From Portulaca oleracea (taxonomy: Eukaryota; Streptophyta; Magnoliopsida; Caryophyllales; Portulacaceae): a stretch of DNA of 64,000 nt. Shown here in pieces: positions 1 to 10,253 of this stretch. The stretch lies in NCBI GenBank assembly GCA_029582165.1, contig CM055888.1, forward strand, positions 17,868,001 to 17,932,000, given 5' to 3'. The notes under the pieces were generated by a model. The model was not told where the DNA came from, searched no databases, and saw only the letters and a program-made list of their open reading frames with translations. Positions within the stretch are counted from its first letter, which is position 1. Each line of letters starts with the position of its first letter. The position numbers were made by a program, and so were the translations under genes.

Positions 1-2
1 TT

Positions 3-896
3 GCTACATTATATTTTGAAGAAATTGTGAAGTTGCATGGCATACCCAAGACTATGGTGAGTGATAGAGACTCTAAGTTTCTAAGTCACTTTTGGGTTAC
101 TCTTTGGAAGAAAATGGGAACAAGGCTCAAGTTTAGCACGACTTGTCATCCACAAACGGATGGACAAACGGAGGTAGTCAATCGAACCTTGGGAACCTTG
201 TTGAGGACATTGGTGAATAAAGAAAAGAAGAGTTGGGATACTTTGTTAAGCATTGCCGAGTTTGCTTATAATAGAAGTCCTAATCGTGCTACAAAGTTAT
301 CTCCATTTGAAGTTGTCTATGGAAGAAATCCTCTTAAACCCATGGATTTATCTCCTATCTCTACATCTACGAAGTTTAGTTTTGAAGCAAGTAAAAGAGT
401 AGAGGAGATTAAGAAGTTGCATGAGGAAGTTCGTGAGAAGATTAAGAGATATACTCAAAAGGTTGAAGAGAAAGTGAATCGAAAGAGGAAAAAGGTTATC
501 TTTAAGCCTGGAGATTTAGTATGGTTACACTTGAAGAAAGAGAGATTTCCAAGTAAGAGAAAAGGGAAATTGAAACCGAGAGGTGAAGGTCCTTATGAGG
601 TCTTAGAAAGACTTGGTGATAACGCTTGTCGTTTGAAGATGGAAGATGAGTATGAAGGAAGTTGTACTTTCAATGTGTGTGATCTTAAGCCCTATTATAA
701 TGAAGATGAAGAAATTCCAAGTTTGAGGGCAAACTCTTTTCAAGAAAGGGAGAATGATGCATATCATACTTCAATGCATCAAGAGGAAGAAGCACTAAAA
801 GACCTTACCAGCCTGCTGCAAACTATTTCAAGTGGTTATGTCGCGAGTATCTCCAAAACTAAGGGACTTTTGAGCTCCTTATCTCAAGAGTCTTGA
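3..896 (+). CDS. Pol polyprotein, integrase C-terminal half (partial 5')
   Basis: The frame is open from base 3 and enters the window inside the integrase catalytic core. Motifs visible are KLHGIPKTMVSDRDSKF (second catalytic Asp) and HPQTDGQTEVVNRTLG (catalytic Glu of D,D-35-E), followed by the C-terminal GPY/F-like region around PRGEGPYEVLERLGDNACRL and FNVCDLKPYY. No chromodomain follows. The frame crosses the polypurine tract and continues about 47 codons into the 3' LTR, ending LLSSLSQES then stop at 896. Integrase inserts the cDNA into the nuclear genome. The visible part has no frameshift. The upstream domains are outside the window, so the integrity of the whole polyprotein cannot be judged. 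Confidence 0.88.
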   Translation, partial: ATLYFEEIVKLHGIPKTMVSDRDSKFLSHFWVTLWKKMGTRLKFSTTCHPQTDGQTEVVNRTLGTLLRTLVNKEKKSWDTLLSIAEFAYNRSPNRATKLSPFEVVYGRNPLKPMDLSPISTSTKFSFEASKRVEEIKKLHEEVREKIKRYTQKVEEKVNRKRKKVIFKPGDLVWLHLKKERFPSKRKGKLKPRGEGPYEVLERLGDNACRLKMEDEYEGSCTFNVCDLKPYYNEDEEIPSLRANSFQERENDAYHTSMHQEEEALKDLTSLLQTISSGYVASISKTKGLLSSLSQES

Positions 897-1479
897 AGTT
901 CTCATTTAGCTATGTGGAAGGGTTATTCCTTATGTACATTTTGGTTTTTGAATCTTTAGTATTGGAGTTGTATTTTAGGAGATATTGTATTTTCTTTAAA
1001 GGGCCTTTGTTGTAAGTGTCGCCTAAAGGGCCTTGTCAGGGTAATGCGGCCTTGCTGGCCTTGCTGGGGTGACGCGCCTATAGGGAGGGGTTTTCCTATT
1101 CCTATAAATAGACCCCTTGGGTCCTTTGTAAATCATATATTCATCCATATTAACAAACACAAATCTCTCTAAAGTTGATGCTTTAGTTTCTCTCTAGTTT
1201 TGGCTAGAAAACGAATTACCTTTGGGTTTTTCGTGTGAAATCTTCTCTTCTAATCCAAGATTGAGCATTCTTGGGTGCTGACAGGAGGAGTAGGAGCTCT
1301 TGAAGATTGTGGTGTATCTGTATCAATCCGAGGAGTTTTGTTGCTCATACTATCAAAGTTTCCGCTGTTCAGTTCGCTGTAAAGGTCCTTATCTGATTCA
1401 TCTCTTGCAAGTTCTTACTTTTGTTTTGATCCGTGTTCTTTCTTGGCATTTTGGTAGTCTTGTGATCCATTATGCATCA
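755..1479 (+). repeat. 3' LTR of element A (725 bp)
   Basis: Starts TGATGCAT directly after a purine run (aaagggagaa) and ends TTATGCATCA. The first 27 nt can fold with TGATGCAT pairing with ATGCATCA. A TATA box (cctataaatag, near 1104) is followed by a C-rich run (ACCCCTTGGG). A hairpin CCAAGA (1255-1260) / TCTTGG (1269-1274) lies in the R-U5 region. The first 142 bases also encode the C-terminus of pol. Confidence 0.88.
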
Positions 1480-1636
1480 CACACATTACATTCAATTGAA
1501 TCATAATACACAAATTCTCTCTAAAGTTGTCATGCTTTAGTTTCTAGCATTTCTAGCTAGGATTCGGATTCCTTGAGGGGATTTCGATCAAATCTTCTCT
1601 TCTATTCCAAGAGGGAGCAATCTTGGATGGTGTAAA
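1480..1636 (+). repeat. LTR B1, fragment 1 of 3
   Basis: Part of a family-B LTR in + orientation, split by A (left), C1 (right) and later E1. It matches the reverse complement of the LTR pieces at 25537-25690 and 45630-45770 (TTTAGAGAGAATTTG region, then the ccaagagggagcaatcttgg hairpin). Its last five bases, gtaaa, are the left target duplication of C1. Confidence 0.85.
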
Positions 1637-2707
1637 TGATGTATATTTGCCTAGCTATATACATCAAGGTCTAGCTACAAGGACCTTAATCCAGTTTGAA
1701 GCTACAAATGTCGTCTTGGGTTTATAAAGGTAGAAGGCGTAAAGGACCTTGAAGGTACTCTAAGCTTAGTCCTCACACTTCTAAGCTTATATGGAGTTAC
1801 TCTGACATTTGGAGGACATCAATGAGCTTAAATCATTCTCAAGTCCTTATTGAAAAGTCATCTCTCGCGGCAGCAAAAGACTCCATCAAGTACAGTTCGA
1901 TATTTTGCTCTATAATTCTGGATCCATACGTCTATTGAGGAAATCATCAAAAGACAGATTGGAGATCTTTCAATAAGCTTTCCAATGGTTTTTGAATCGT
2001 TGAAAACGGACAAGTATTGAAGGAGTTATAGCAATTTCTTTCTAGAGTTGTATTTTAGAGTTTATGATGTCATAAGTAGGATATATGATGTAATAGTTGA
2101 TTCTTGGTTTCTTGAACCCTAGGTACACGTCAAGGGTCCTAGAGTAGTATAAATAGACCTAGGGTGCCATTGTATTCATTCATTCAATCATATATCAAAA
2201 TACAATCAAACACATGATGTGTTGTTCTCTAGCTTTGTGCTAGTCTCTTCGTTTCTCTTGAGGGAGGACGGAAACTATCCCCTTCTTCTATCCAAGATTG
2301 GCGTCCTTGGTGGTGATAGGAAGGATTTGAAGCATTCTTGAAGGTGGTGTGGCTGTATCCTCCAAGATTCTTCAAAGAGCCATTATCATTCTATCATTCT
2401 AGTGAGTTTTGTTTGATTCATTAGAATTCTTTCAATTGCATTTTCATTGTTTCTATCTTTCATTTACACATCTAAAGTGCTAAATCATAAGATAGATTCA
2501 TCAATCCATTTGTTTTCAACATTCCTACATTCGTTCATCATTTCCATTCATTTGGTAACCATCTTTCATAGTTCTTTCCATCTTTTTCATCCATTTCTAT
2601 TCCATTTTTGGTTCTTTGGAACTTTGAGAAGGGAGATTCCTATCTTCGTTTTTAAAGATCCTTAGATTGTGTGTAATGAGATCATCCCTTGGTCCCATTA
2701 TGTATCA
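1637..2707 (+). repeat. 5' LTR of C1
   Basis: Starts with the hairpin TGATGTATAT / ATATACATCA (loop TTGCCTAGCT) and ends CATTATGTATCA, a variant of the usual TTATGCATCA. The TATA box TATAAATAG is at 2148-2156. A CCAAG/CTTGG hairpin lies at 2292-2310. It is followed at once by the primer-binding site. Confidence 0.92.
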
Positions 2708-2711
2708 AAAT

Positions 2712-2723
2712 TGGTATCAGAGC
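2712..2723 (+). promoter_or_regulatory. Primer-binding site (initiator Met tRNA) and leader of C1
   Basis: TGGTATCAGAGC lies 4 nt after the 5' LTR end and is complementary to the 3' end of plant initiator-Met tRNA. This is where minus-strand DNA synthesis is primed. The untranslated leader runs to 2997 and contains CAAGAACTCATCAAGAATTC-type 11-bp repeats (2826-2866). Confidence 0.93.
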
Positions 2724-2997
2724 TTAGGAGTTTGATTCTCTTAGTTCTTGAACCATCTTTCTACAAAACTTTCCATCACAAAAACATTCCTACCATCTCT
2801 CCATCACACGCCACCCTAGAGTTCTTCCAAGAACTCATCAAGAATTCATCAAGAACTCATAAAGAACCATTAGCTCCACAAAAAAAACCCATAGCCCAAA
2901 CACAAACCGAACCCAAAGACAACCCCCTCTCATCCCCACGTGCTAACCCCAAACCCATGAGTTTTTTGTGATCTTTTTGTATCAAGATTCATATTCT

Positions 2998-5841
2998 ATG
3001 GCTTGCAAAAGATCTAGCATGAGTTCTCAACGTGAATTACAACGCTTGGAGCAACAAATGGATGATCTCACCGAACAAATGGAAGAATTTGGGATCCTTC
3101 CAAAAGGATCAAGAAGGGCTGGTTCACGTGACTACATCAACAAGCTTGAAAGAATGAAGCAAGGAAGCAAGGATGTGGTCGAATATACAATAGAATTCAG
3201 GCGGCTATTATGGAAATATGCTCTTGAGGAGGATGATCAACGAGTTGTGGTATGTTACTTCCTTGGTCTTAATGATTACATTCGACGTGTTGTTGTAAAT
3301 CAACCTTTCTCAAACTTGGAAGAGTTAAGTTCTTTAGCTTTTTATGTTGAAGTAAAGAGTAAAGAACTCTTGGACAAAACCCGTACACACACAAAAACTC
3401 CACAAAATCAGCCCCCATCCCACCTCACACCTACTATCCAAAGCTCCTCAAAACAGCCCATAAACCTTCCCATTCCCATTGTCCAAGACGAGGAAATCAT
3501 TGACCGAAGTACAAGTCTATCTTGCCAAAGTTTTGATCATGTTGTAAGTGCAAGTCAAACGTCATCCTATGAGCAACTAGAATTTGAAAGTGAATCATTT
3601 GATGTATTTGACGTGTATGAGGATGCTAATGAAGTATGTGATAACCTTGGCATGAATGAGGAAGCTAATGTAGTTTGTAGCATGCCTAAAGAAGAGTTTA
3701 AGGTGTATGACAATCCCTTGTATGAGGAGAATTATGATGAGTTTCGAGTATATGTCAACCTATTGTATGAGGAGGAAGGCGTGAATGAAGAAGAGCAACG
3801 TGATAAGATGTGTTCGTTGTTCCAAGAAGGAGAAAGTAGTGTCATCTATGAGGATCTTGACGCTAGCACTGGCATCGATAAGGACCATGGCAATGATATT
3901 GGCCTTACTACAACAAGGGTCCAAACATTGCAAATGGAGAGCTATTCACATGGTCATTCACTTCATGACAAGGACATTCATTTTGATCCAAGAAGTTTAG
4001 TAAGTCTTTGTTTTTACAATATTTGTAAAGATTCATTGTATTGTAATATTACTTCTATGGATTCTTGTAATACTTTTTTGGAAGAAACAAAGTTGTATGA
4101 TAAGAGTATCAAGCTCCAAGAGGCGTCCTTATTACCACCTTGTGTTTCACGACTCAAGGAGGGTCAAAGCATTCTTATGACACTTATGGAGAATAAGTAT
4201 CATGAATTCGAAGAACCAAGGAGTCTCATTCTTACACCAATGGAGGTTGGAAACCGTGAGCCTACAAAGGATCAAGATCCTATGCCATCACTTGTTCTCA
4301 TTTGTGAATATTTGGATAAAAGACAAGCACCATCGACAAGTGACCTCTCTCACTTATCTCTTTGGGATCAAGCTCAATTCGTGGATAACTACATCAACGG
4401 TTTTGGTTCTCATAGTATACAACATATTTAGAAAGAGTATGTATCATTGCAATGTAAACAGATTGTATTTGCATACTTTGATAACATTTTTGTATGTAGT
4501 AGAAGTAGAAAGGAGCATGTAAATCCTTTGGAGTTAGTCTTGATCATGACAAAGCATGAGGAGCCACAAGGAGAATTGGAGAAGTACTTGGAGAATTGTC
4601 CTTACCTCTCGTCCAAGAATGAGCTATCTCAACATATCTCATCAAATGGAGTAATTCAAATGGACAAAAGGAAGAAAGGAAATATTCAAGCAGGATCCAT
4701 ACTTGCATCTATACTTGAGGTACTATGTCTCTTAAAGGATGCTAAAGATCATCATATTCTTTTATTTCCTATTCTCGCATCATATTTGTTCATTACAAAT
4801 GGAGTTGAGAAAGGTGAAGTCCTATCTCAAGGAAGTTGTCCCATGGATTATTTTGGTGATATACTAATTGGAGAAAAGGAGAAGCTTGATGCTTATGGCT
4901 TTACATTCATACTTGTTGTTATCATGAGGATATTTGAGCAAAAGGATTGTTATCATGGAGGATTCATCCTTAAGCTTTGTGATTCTTACAAAGTATTGGA
5001 GTATGCTTCATATGATAAGGAGATCAAGCCATCGTTATACTTTAAGATGAGGTACTTGATTTGTTCATCAAAATCAAGTCACTTGGAGGAAGCAAGTCCT
5101 TTGACTAAAGGAAGTTTTCTAACGAGGAGATACATGTTTGATTCAAAATTACTTAAGCTTGGATATATCAAGGAGTTATATGAAGATGATGATGATTTTA
5201 AAGAAGTATTCAAGGTATGTGAAAAGCATCATCAACAACCCTTTCATATTAATCATGGATTTCTTTTCAAAGGGAATCAATTGTGTATTCCAAGGAGTGG
5301 AATTCGTGACTTCTTAATCATGGAAGTGCATGGAAGTTCTTTTGATCATTTGGGTCTTCTAAATACGTATTACAAGATGAAGGAGTATTATTTCTGGCCA
5401 AGCATGATCGTTGACATTGAGCAAACGTTACAATGTTGTGATATTTGCAATCCTTCTATACTATATGGAGATGAAAGCTTGAATTCTAAGGTTGAAGTAC
5501 CATGGATTCAAGGAAGTCTTACTATTGTCTTCATCATGAGTTACAAGCTTGTGAATCTATATTTTGAAGTTGAGAAGTTATATGAGGTTTCTACATTCTC
5601 TATGAAGAAACGAGATTTGAAGTTCCATGATGTCATTGGATTAGTCATGAGAAAATTTGGAAGAAAGTTGAAATTCAAGTCAAGTATCAAAGGAATCTAT
5701 GATGATTTCAAGGCATTCAAGAAGAGAAGTTGTAAACTCATAAGAAGGAACAAGAGAAGTGATGTGAATAACACATATGGGAAGACATCTTATAAAGAAG
5801 GAAGGGAAACAAGGACGAAGAAGTGTTATGTACTGGTTTAG
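2998..5841 (+). pseudogene. Degenerate Gag-Pol-like polyprotein of C1 (one in-frame stop)
   Basis: The start ATG at 2998 begins MACKRSSMSSQ, matching the gag start in C5, T and H. The order is: Gag with the conserved YTIEFRRLLWKYALEEDD and LGLNDYIRRVVV region; a knuckle relic (SLSCQSFDHVVSAS, with the last His/Cys positions lost); an acidic region with NPLYEE motifs; a protease relic (LYCNITSMDSC); an RT relic with YFDN at 4474-4485 instead of YFDD; an RNaseH relic; and an integrase relic ending in GIYDDFKAFKK. The frame is continuous to 5841 apart from TAG at 4429-4431, where sister copies have TTG. Compared with C2-C6, about 38 Gag residues are deleted in frame after GSRRAGSR. The product is not catalytic; the family's Gag-like part may still be structural. 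Confidence 0.85.
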
Positions 5842-5881
5842 AAGAATTTTTGTCTAAGTTTGAGGACAAACTTTTTCAACC

Positions 5882-5890
5882 GGGGGAGAA
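5882..5890 (+). promoter_or_regulatory. Polypurine tract of C1
   Basis: GGGGGAGAA lies directly before the 3' LTR and primes plus-strand synthesis. The preceding AACTTTTTCAACC is kept in nearly all non-autonomous elements here. Confidence 0.9.
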
Positions 5891-6979
5891 TGATGTATAT
5901 TTGCCTAGCTATATACATCAAGGTCTAGCTACAAGGACCTTAATCCAGTTTGAAGCTACAAATGTCGTCTTGGGTTTATAAAGGTATAAGGCGTAAAGGA
6001 CCTTGAAGGTACTCTAAGCTTAGTCCTCACACTTCTAAGCTTATATGGAGTTACTCTGACATTTGGAGGACATCAATGAGCTTAAATCATTCTCAAGTCC
6101 TTATTGAAAAGTCATCTCTCGCGGCAGCAAAAGAATCCATCAAGTACAGTTCGATATTTTGCTCTATAATTCTGGATCCATACGTCTATGAGGAAATCAT
6201 CAAAAGACAGATTGGAGATCTTTCAATAAGCTTTCCAATGGTTTTTGAATCGTTGAAAACGGACAAGTATTGAAGGAGTTATAGCAATTTCTTTCTAGAG
6301 GTATATTTTAGAGTTTATGATGTCATAAGTAGGATATATGATGTAATAGTTGATTCTTGGTTTCTTGAACCCTAGGTACACGTCCAAGGGGTCCTAGAGT
6401 AGTATAAATAGACCCCCTAGGGTGCCATTGTATTCATTCATTCAATCATATATCAAAATACAATCAAACACATGATGTGTTGTTCTCTCTAGTTTTGTGC
6501 TAGTCTCTTCGTTTCTCTTGAGGGAGGACGGAAACTATCCCCTTCTTCTATCCAAGATTGGCGTCCTTGGTGGTGATATGAAGGATTTGAAGCATTCTTG
6601 AAGGTGGTGTGGCTGTATCCTCCAAGATTCTTCAAAGAGCCATTATCATTCTATCATTCTAGTGAGTTTTGTTTGATACATTAGAATTCTTTCAATTGCA
6701 TTTTCATTGTTTCTATCTTTCATTTACATATCTAAAGTGCTAAATCATAAGATAGATTCATCAATCCATTCGTTTTCAACATTCCTACATTCGTTCATCT
6801 ATTCGTTCATCATTTCCATTCATTTGGTAACCATCTTTCATAGTTCTTTCCATCTTTTTCATCCATTTCTACTCCATTTTTGGTTCTTTGGAACTTTGAG
6901 AAGGGAGATTCCTATCTTCGTTTTTAAAGATCCTTAGATTGTGTGTAATGAGATCATCCCTTGGTCCCATTATGCATCA
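5891..6979 (+). repeat. 3' LTR of C1
   Basis: Close copy of 1637-2707 with small indels. Examples are CCAAGGGGTCC where the 5' LTR has CAAGGGTCC, and an extra ATTCGTTCATCT segment near 6797. Ends TTATGCATCA. Confidence 0.92.
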
Positions 6980-6984
6980 GTAAA

Positions 6985-7135
6985 GGAGGAATTGGATATC
7001 AAACTGATTGTGGTGCGTCTATATCAATCAAGGAGGTTTCCATTGCCAAATTCTATCTTGTTTCTTCATCACGTCGAATTGTTCTTCATTGTTGGTACGT
7101 TTTTTATTAGTCTTTTGTTTTTCTTGATTGTCGTT
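6985..7135 (+). repeat. LTR B1, fragment 2 of 3
   Basis: Resumes the family-B LTR after C1 (ggaggaattggatatcaaac...) and runs to tcgtt (7131-7135), the left target duplication of E1. No gene is present. The short open frames here are LTR sequence. Confidence 0.85.
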
Positions 7136-7984
7136 TGATGCATAATGGATCACAAGACAACCAAAATGCCAAGAAAGAACAAGGATCATATCACAAGTAA
7201 GAACTTGCAAGAGATGAATCAAAGATGGAACGAAATAAGGAATGATATATGAGATCAAAGGCCAAAAGATGTAGATGATTTAGGGGCTGATTCGTGAGTT
7301 TTAATCATGAATTTGAAGACAATCAAGTGAATTCACAACTAGCAAAACAAATGGAAAACAAACGGCTTACAATGATGAAGAACCAAACGAGAAACGAGAG
7401 AAAAAACTTGATAGAATTGAGCAACGAAGCCTCTCCAATTGCTACAGCCAAACCACAATCTTCAAGAGCTCCTACTCCTCCTTTCACCACCCAAGAATGC
7501 TCAATCTTGGATTAGAAGAGAAGATTTCACACGAAAAACCCAAAGGGAATTCGATTTCTAGCCAAAACTAGAGAGAACTAAAGCATTAACTTTAGACATT
7601 GTATTGAATGTATTAATATGAGAGATATGTTTACAAGTCACCCCTAGGGGGGTATTTATAGTAGGTAACCTCCCCTTAGGCGTCACCCGTCTTCAAGATT
7701 AGGCCCTTTAAGGGCTTACATCATCCCACTCAATTATGACATCATTTAAAGAAAATACAATATCTCCTAAAATACAACTCCAATACTAAAGATTCAAAAA
7801 CCAAAATGTACATAAGAGAAAGCTCTATCATATGGCTTGATTAGAACTTTAAGGCCCTTGTGATAAGGAGCTCAATAGTCCTCTAGGAGTAGAGATGGCC
7901 GTGATGTCACTTGAAATGCCTTGGAGTAGGATAGTAAAGTCTCCATGGTTGACCTTGATGCATAAGGCCATCAATTATGCATCA
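7136..7984 (-). repeat. 3' LTR of E1 (849 bp)
   Basis: On the minus strand it starts TGATGCATAATTGATGGCC and soon reaches TTATGCATCA, giving a perfect 10-bp hairpin. It ends CCATTATGCATCA at 7136. A TATA-type box (ctataaata) lies around 7650-7665 between CCTAAGGGG-like and CCCCCTAGGGG arms. Confidence 0.9.
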
Positions 7985-7993
7985 TACACCCCC
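7985..7993 (-). promoter_or_regulatory. Polypurine tract of E1
   Basis: GGGGGTGTA on the minus strand, directly before the 3' LTR start. Confidence 0.85.
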
Positions 7994-8026
7994 GGTTGAA
8001 AAAGTTTGTCATCAAACTTTGCAAAA

Positions 8027-8251
8027 TCAACTCTTACTTGCCTTCTTCACAAAGACTTTCTTTTTGAAAGCTTTGAAGTCATCATAGATTCCTTTGATGA
8101 ACTTCTTAAACTTTCTTCCGATCAATTCTCGAACACCATAAGACTTGGATTTGCGTTTCCCCATCTTGAACGTGGGTTGTTCATGTTGCTTCTCACTTCC
8201 CAAGTCTATTCTTACCACTTTACCCTTGTCATTTATCATGAAACAATGCAC
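8027..8251 (-). pseudogene. Conserved non-autonomous tail (E-type) of E1
   Basis: This continues the E1 coding region after a frameshift near 8310-8350. It reads NDKGKVVRIDLGSEKQ, then KSYGVRELIGRKFKKF and GIYDDFKAFKKKVFVKK. The same tail occurs just before the polypurine tract in E2, T (both copies) and H. A diverged version closes the C-family frame. It has no recognisable catalytic motif. Alignment with the C-family copies suggests it derives from the integrase core region. Confidence 0.75.
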
Positions 8252-8306
8252 TTTGATGACTTGGGCTATTTCATCCTTTTGAATTTTCTACTTTCAACCA
8301 AGTGAT

Positions 8307-9104
8307 CTAAGTAGATATCTTTTGGATGCTCATGGAAGATATGCTCATGGGAAGTTTCAAAATGTGATGGATACTTGGATCCGTTTCATTCTTCTCCAAA
8401 TGTGTAAGAATAGGATCCTTATACTCTTCATGCCCTTGATACTCCATCTTCATAATTGACACAATATGACGTTTCTCCTTTTGCCGAGATGGTGGATCAA
8501 GCGGTGCCAAAGTGATCCTCTTTCGGTTGATGGCGAGAGTGTAAGTGTTGGCCCTCCCATCATGTATGACATGTCTATCATATAACCATGGCCTTCCCAA
8601 TAAAACATGACAAGTATCCATGGGAACTATATCACACCACAATGAATCTTGATAATTCTTTCCAATTGAAAGACTCACCAAAACTTCTTGATCCACACGA
8701 ATGCCTTGCCCAAGGTTTAGCCATTGTATTGTGTAGGGTGTGGGATGTGGGCTAATCTCCATTTGCAACTTCTTGACCATTGTTGTAGAGGCGGCATTGG
8801 TGCAACTTCCTCCATCTATGATCAAGGAGCATACTCTCCCTTGGACGGTACAATGAGAGCGAAAAATTGCTTCTCTATGTAGTTGATCTTTCGGCACATT
8901 TGTGATATTCAAGGCCCTTTCTACCACAAGTAGTTCTCCTTCATCCGGCTCTTCCACATATTCTTCTACTACATCTTCCTCATCTTTGGCGTCAACCTTA
9001 ACTTCTTCTTCTTTCTCATACTCTGGCTCTACATATAAAGCACTTTGGTATTCCACCAAAGACACTACTCGCTTGTTTGGACACTCCGAAGCATAATGTC
9101 CCAA
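8307..9104 (-). pseudogene. Retroviral-type aspartic protease region of E1, with CCHC knuckle upstream
   Basis: The frame also covers the zinc knuckle CFRCQGLGHYASECPNKR (CX2CX4HX4C) just upstream of 9104. An acidic linker follows, then the protease: CSLIIDGGSCTNAASTTM holds the active Asp in the D-G-G-S form usual for plant Ty3/gypsy proteases, and PMDTCHVLLGRPWLYDR is the second conserved block. The protease matures Gag in the particle. The frame is shifted relative to gag upstream (between about 9170 and 9230) and lost near 8310, so E1 is no longer functional as a whole. Confidence 0.85.
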
Positions 9105-9208
9105 TCCTTGGCATCGAAAACACCTTCTTGGAGCTAATGTTCTTGGTTCTTGGACTTGGGTTTTGATGGGGATTTTGTGGCTGGTTTAATGTGGGTTTGG
9201 CGTAGGGT

Positions 9209-9988
9209 TTAAGGGAGGATGGGGCTGATTTTGTGGAGCTTTTGATTGTGTTTGAGAGTAAGGGAGTGGGGTATAGGGTCTTTGAGGTTCCTCGCCCTTT
9301 CCTTCCTTTGTCTTTCCACTTTCATAGCCAAGTTACTTAGCTCATCAAGGGATTCATATGAATGTAATTCAACTATATGACGTATCCAATCATTCAAACC
9401 AATCAAGTAACGTACCAGAATTTGTGGTTCCTTCTCCTTGAGATCACAATGCCAAAGGAGGTGTTCAAACTTCCTTGTGTATTCTTCGACCGATTTAGAG
9501 CCTTGGACAAGCTTTTGCAGCTTGTAGTAGTTGTCGTGGACGTATGATTGGGGAAGGAACTTGGATTGCAACTTTGACTTCATCTTATCCCAAGAACGGA
9601 TCTTTTCTTTCCCTTTTGCAACTCTCTTCTTTTGAAGGTTACTCCACCAAATAGAAGCATGTTTTCTTAATTTCAAAGCAACGTACTTCACCTTGAGCTC
9701 ATCACTACAATCTTTGAACTCAAAAATACGTTCAACCGTATGTATCCAATCAAGATAATCCTCAACATTAAGACTTCCATTAAATTCGGGAACTTCTATT
9801 TTGAAATCCAAACGTTCAGGCACTTTATGCTTCACACTACTATCACCACGAGACGAACCACCATCATGTTGAGAACCTTCACGTAGCACTTTATTTTCTT
9901 CCATTTGTTTACCCAATTGCACACGCAAAAATGCTATTTGTAGCTCAAGTTCATAAACCTCATTTGATTTTGATTCATCGTTTGCCAT
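9209..9988 (-). CDS. Gag capsid region of E1 (frameshifted at the C-terminus)
   Basis: ATG start at 9988 (MANDESKSNEVYELELQIAF, a predicted coiled coil with regular Leu spacing). The retrotransposon Gag core follows: FNGSLNVEDYLDWIHTVERI, ALKLRKHASIWWSNL, KLQKLVQGSKSVEEYTRKFE and LIGLNDWIRHIVELH. It forms the particle shell. The N-terminus differs from D and E2, so this gag belongs to another subfamily, possibly that of A. The frame runs out in the Pro-rich linker before the zinc knuckle. Confidence 0.85.
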   Translation of the reverse strand: MANDESKSNEVYELELQIAFLRVQLGKQMEENKVLREGSQHDGGSSRGDSSVKHKVPERLDFKIEVPEFNGSLNVEDYLDWIHTVERIFEFKDCSDELKVKYVALKLRKHASIWWSNLQKKRVAKGKEKIRSWDKMKSKLQSKFLPQSYVHDNYYKLQKLVQGSKSVEEYTRKFEHLLWHCDLKEKEPQILVRYLIGLNDWIRHIVELHSYESLDELSNLAMKVERQRKERARNLKDPIPHSLTLKHNQKLHKISPILP

Positions 9989-10238
9989 TAGAAATCAACT
10001 TGATGTCATATGAACTCACGAGGGAAAGGGACGGATTTGGGCTTGGTTTGTGTTTAGGACGAGGGTTCTTTGAGGAGCTACGGGCTCTTTATGAGTTCTT
10101 GATGGGTTCTTGATGGGTTCTTGATGAGTTCTTGGAAGAACTATCAAAGGGGCGTGTATAACGTGGGGTTTATGTGATTTTGTGACAAAACAAGGTCCAA
10201 GATTCATGCAAGAAACAAAGGAGATTCATCTAAACATA

Positions 10239-10250
10239 GCTCTGATACCA
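10239..10250 (-). promoter_or_regulatory. Primer-binding site of E1
   Basis: GCTCTGATACCA on the + strand is the complement of TGGTATCAGAGC. It lies 3 nt from the 5' LTR. The leader (9989-10238) has CAAGAACYCATCAAGAAC repeats and no other gene. Confidence 0.92.
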
Positions 10251-10253
10251 AAT

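Larger units (their letters stand above)
1..1479 (+). mobile_element. Element A: 3' end of an autonomous-type Ty3/gypsy retrotransposon
   Basis: The left part lies outside the window. What remains is the integrase half of pol, a polypurine tract (about 743-754) and a complete 3' LTR (755-1479) ending in CATCA. The next bases, cacac (1480-1484), would be one copy of the target duplication. It sits inside an LTR of family B, which resumes at 1480. The R-U5 part of this LTR is the same type as in E1 (7136-11467), so A is a candidate relative of the autonomous partner for E1. Confidence 0.9.
1637..6979 (+). mobile_element. Element C1: complete non-autonomous LTR retrotransposon
   Basis: Bounded by a perfect 5-bp target duplication gtaaa (1632-1636 and 6980-6984). 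It has LTRs of 1071 and 1089 bp, a tRNA-iMet primer-binding site, one long degenerate gag-pol-like frame and a polypurine tract. The RT, RNaseH and IN catalytic residues are missing (see the coding entry), so it must have moved using proteins from another element. It is inserted into LTR B1. Confidence 0.93.

Noticed and set aside
1300..1506. 68-aa open frame across the end of LTR A
   Set aside because: It spans the junction between two different elements and has no conserved counterpart.
1632..1639. Same gtaaa flank for C1 (both sides) and for the right side of LTR B1 (11635-11639), suggesting a linked event
   Set aside because: Both are explained by their own host contexts (GGTGCAAAGG in LTR B with C to T, and TATGTAAATCC in the C coding frame). 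Coincidence is enough.
10239..10250. tRNA-like match at TGGTATCAGAGC sites
   Set aside because: Only 12-13 nt complementary to the tRNA 3' end, always next to an LTR. These are primer-binding sites, not tRNA genes.
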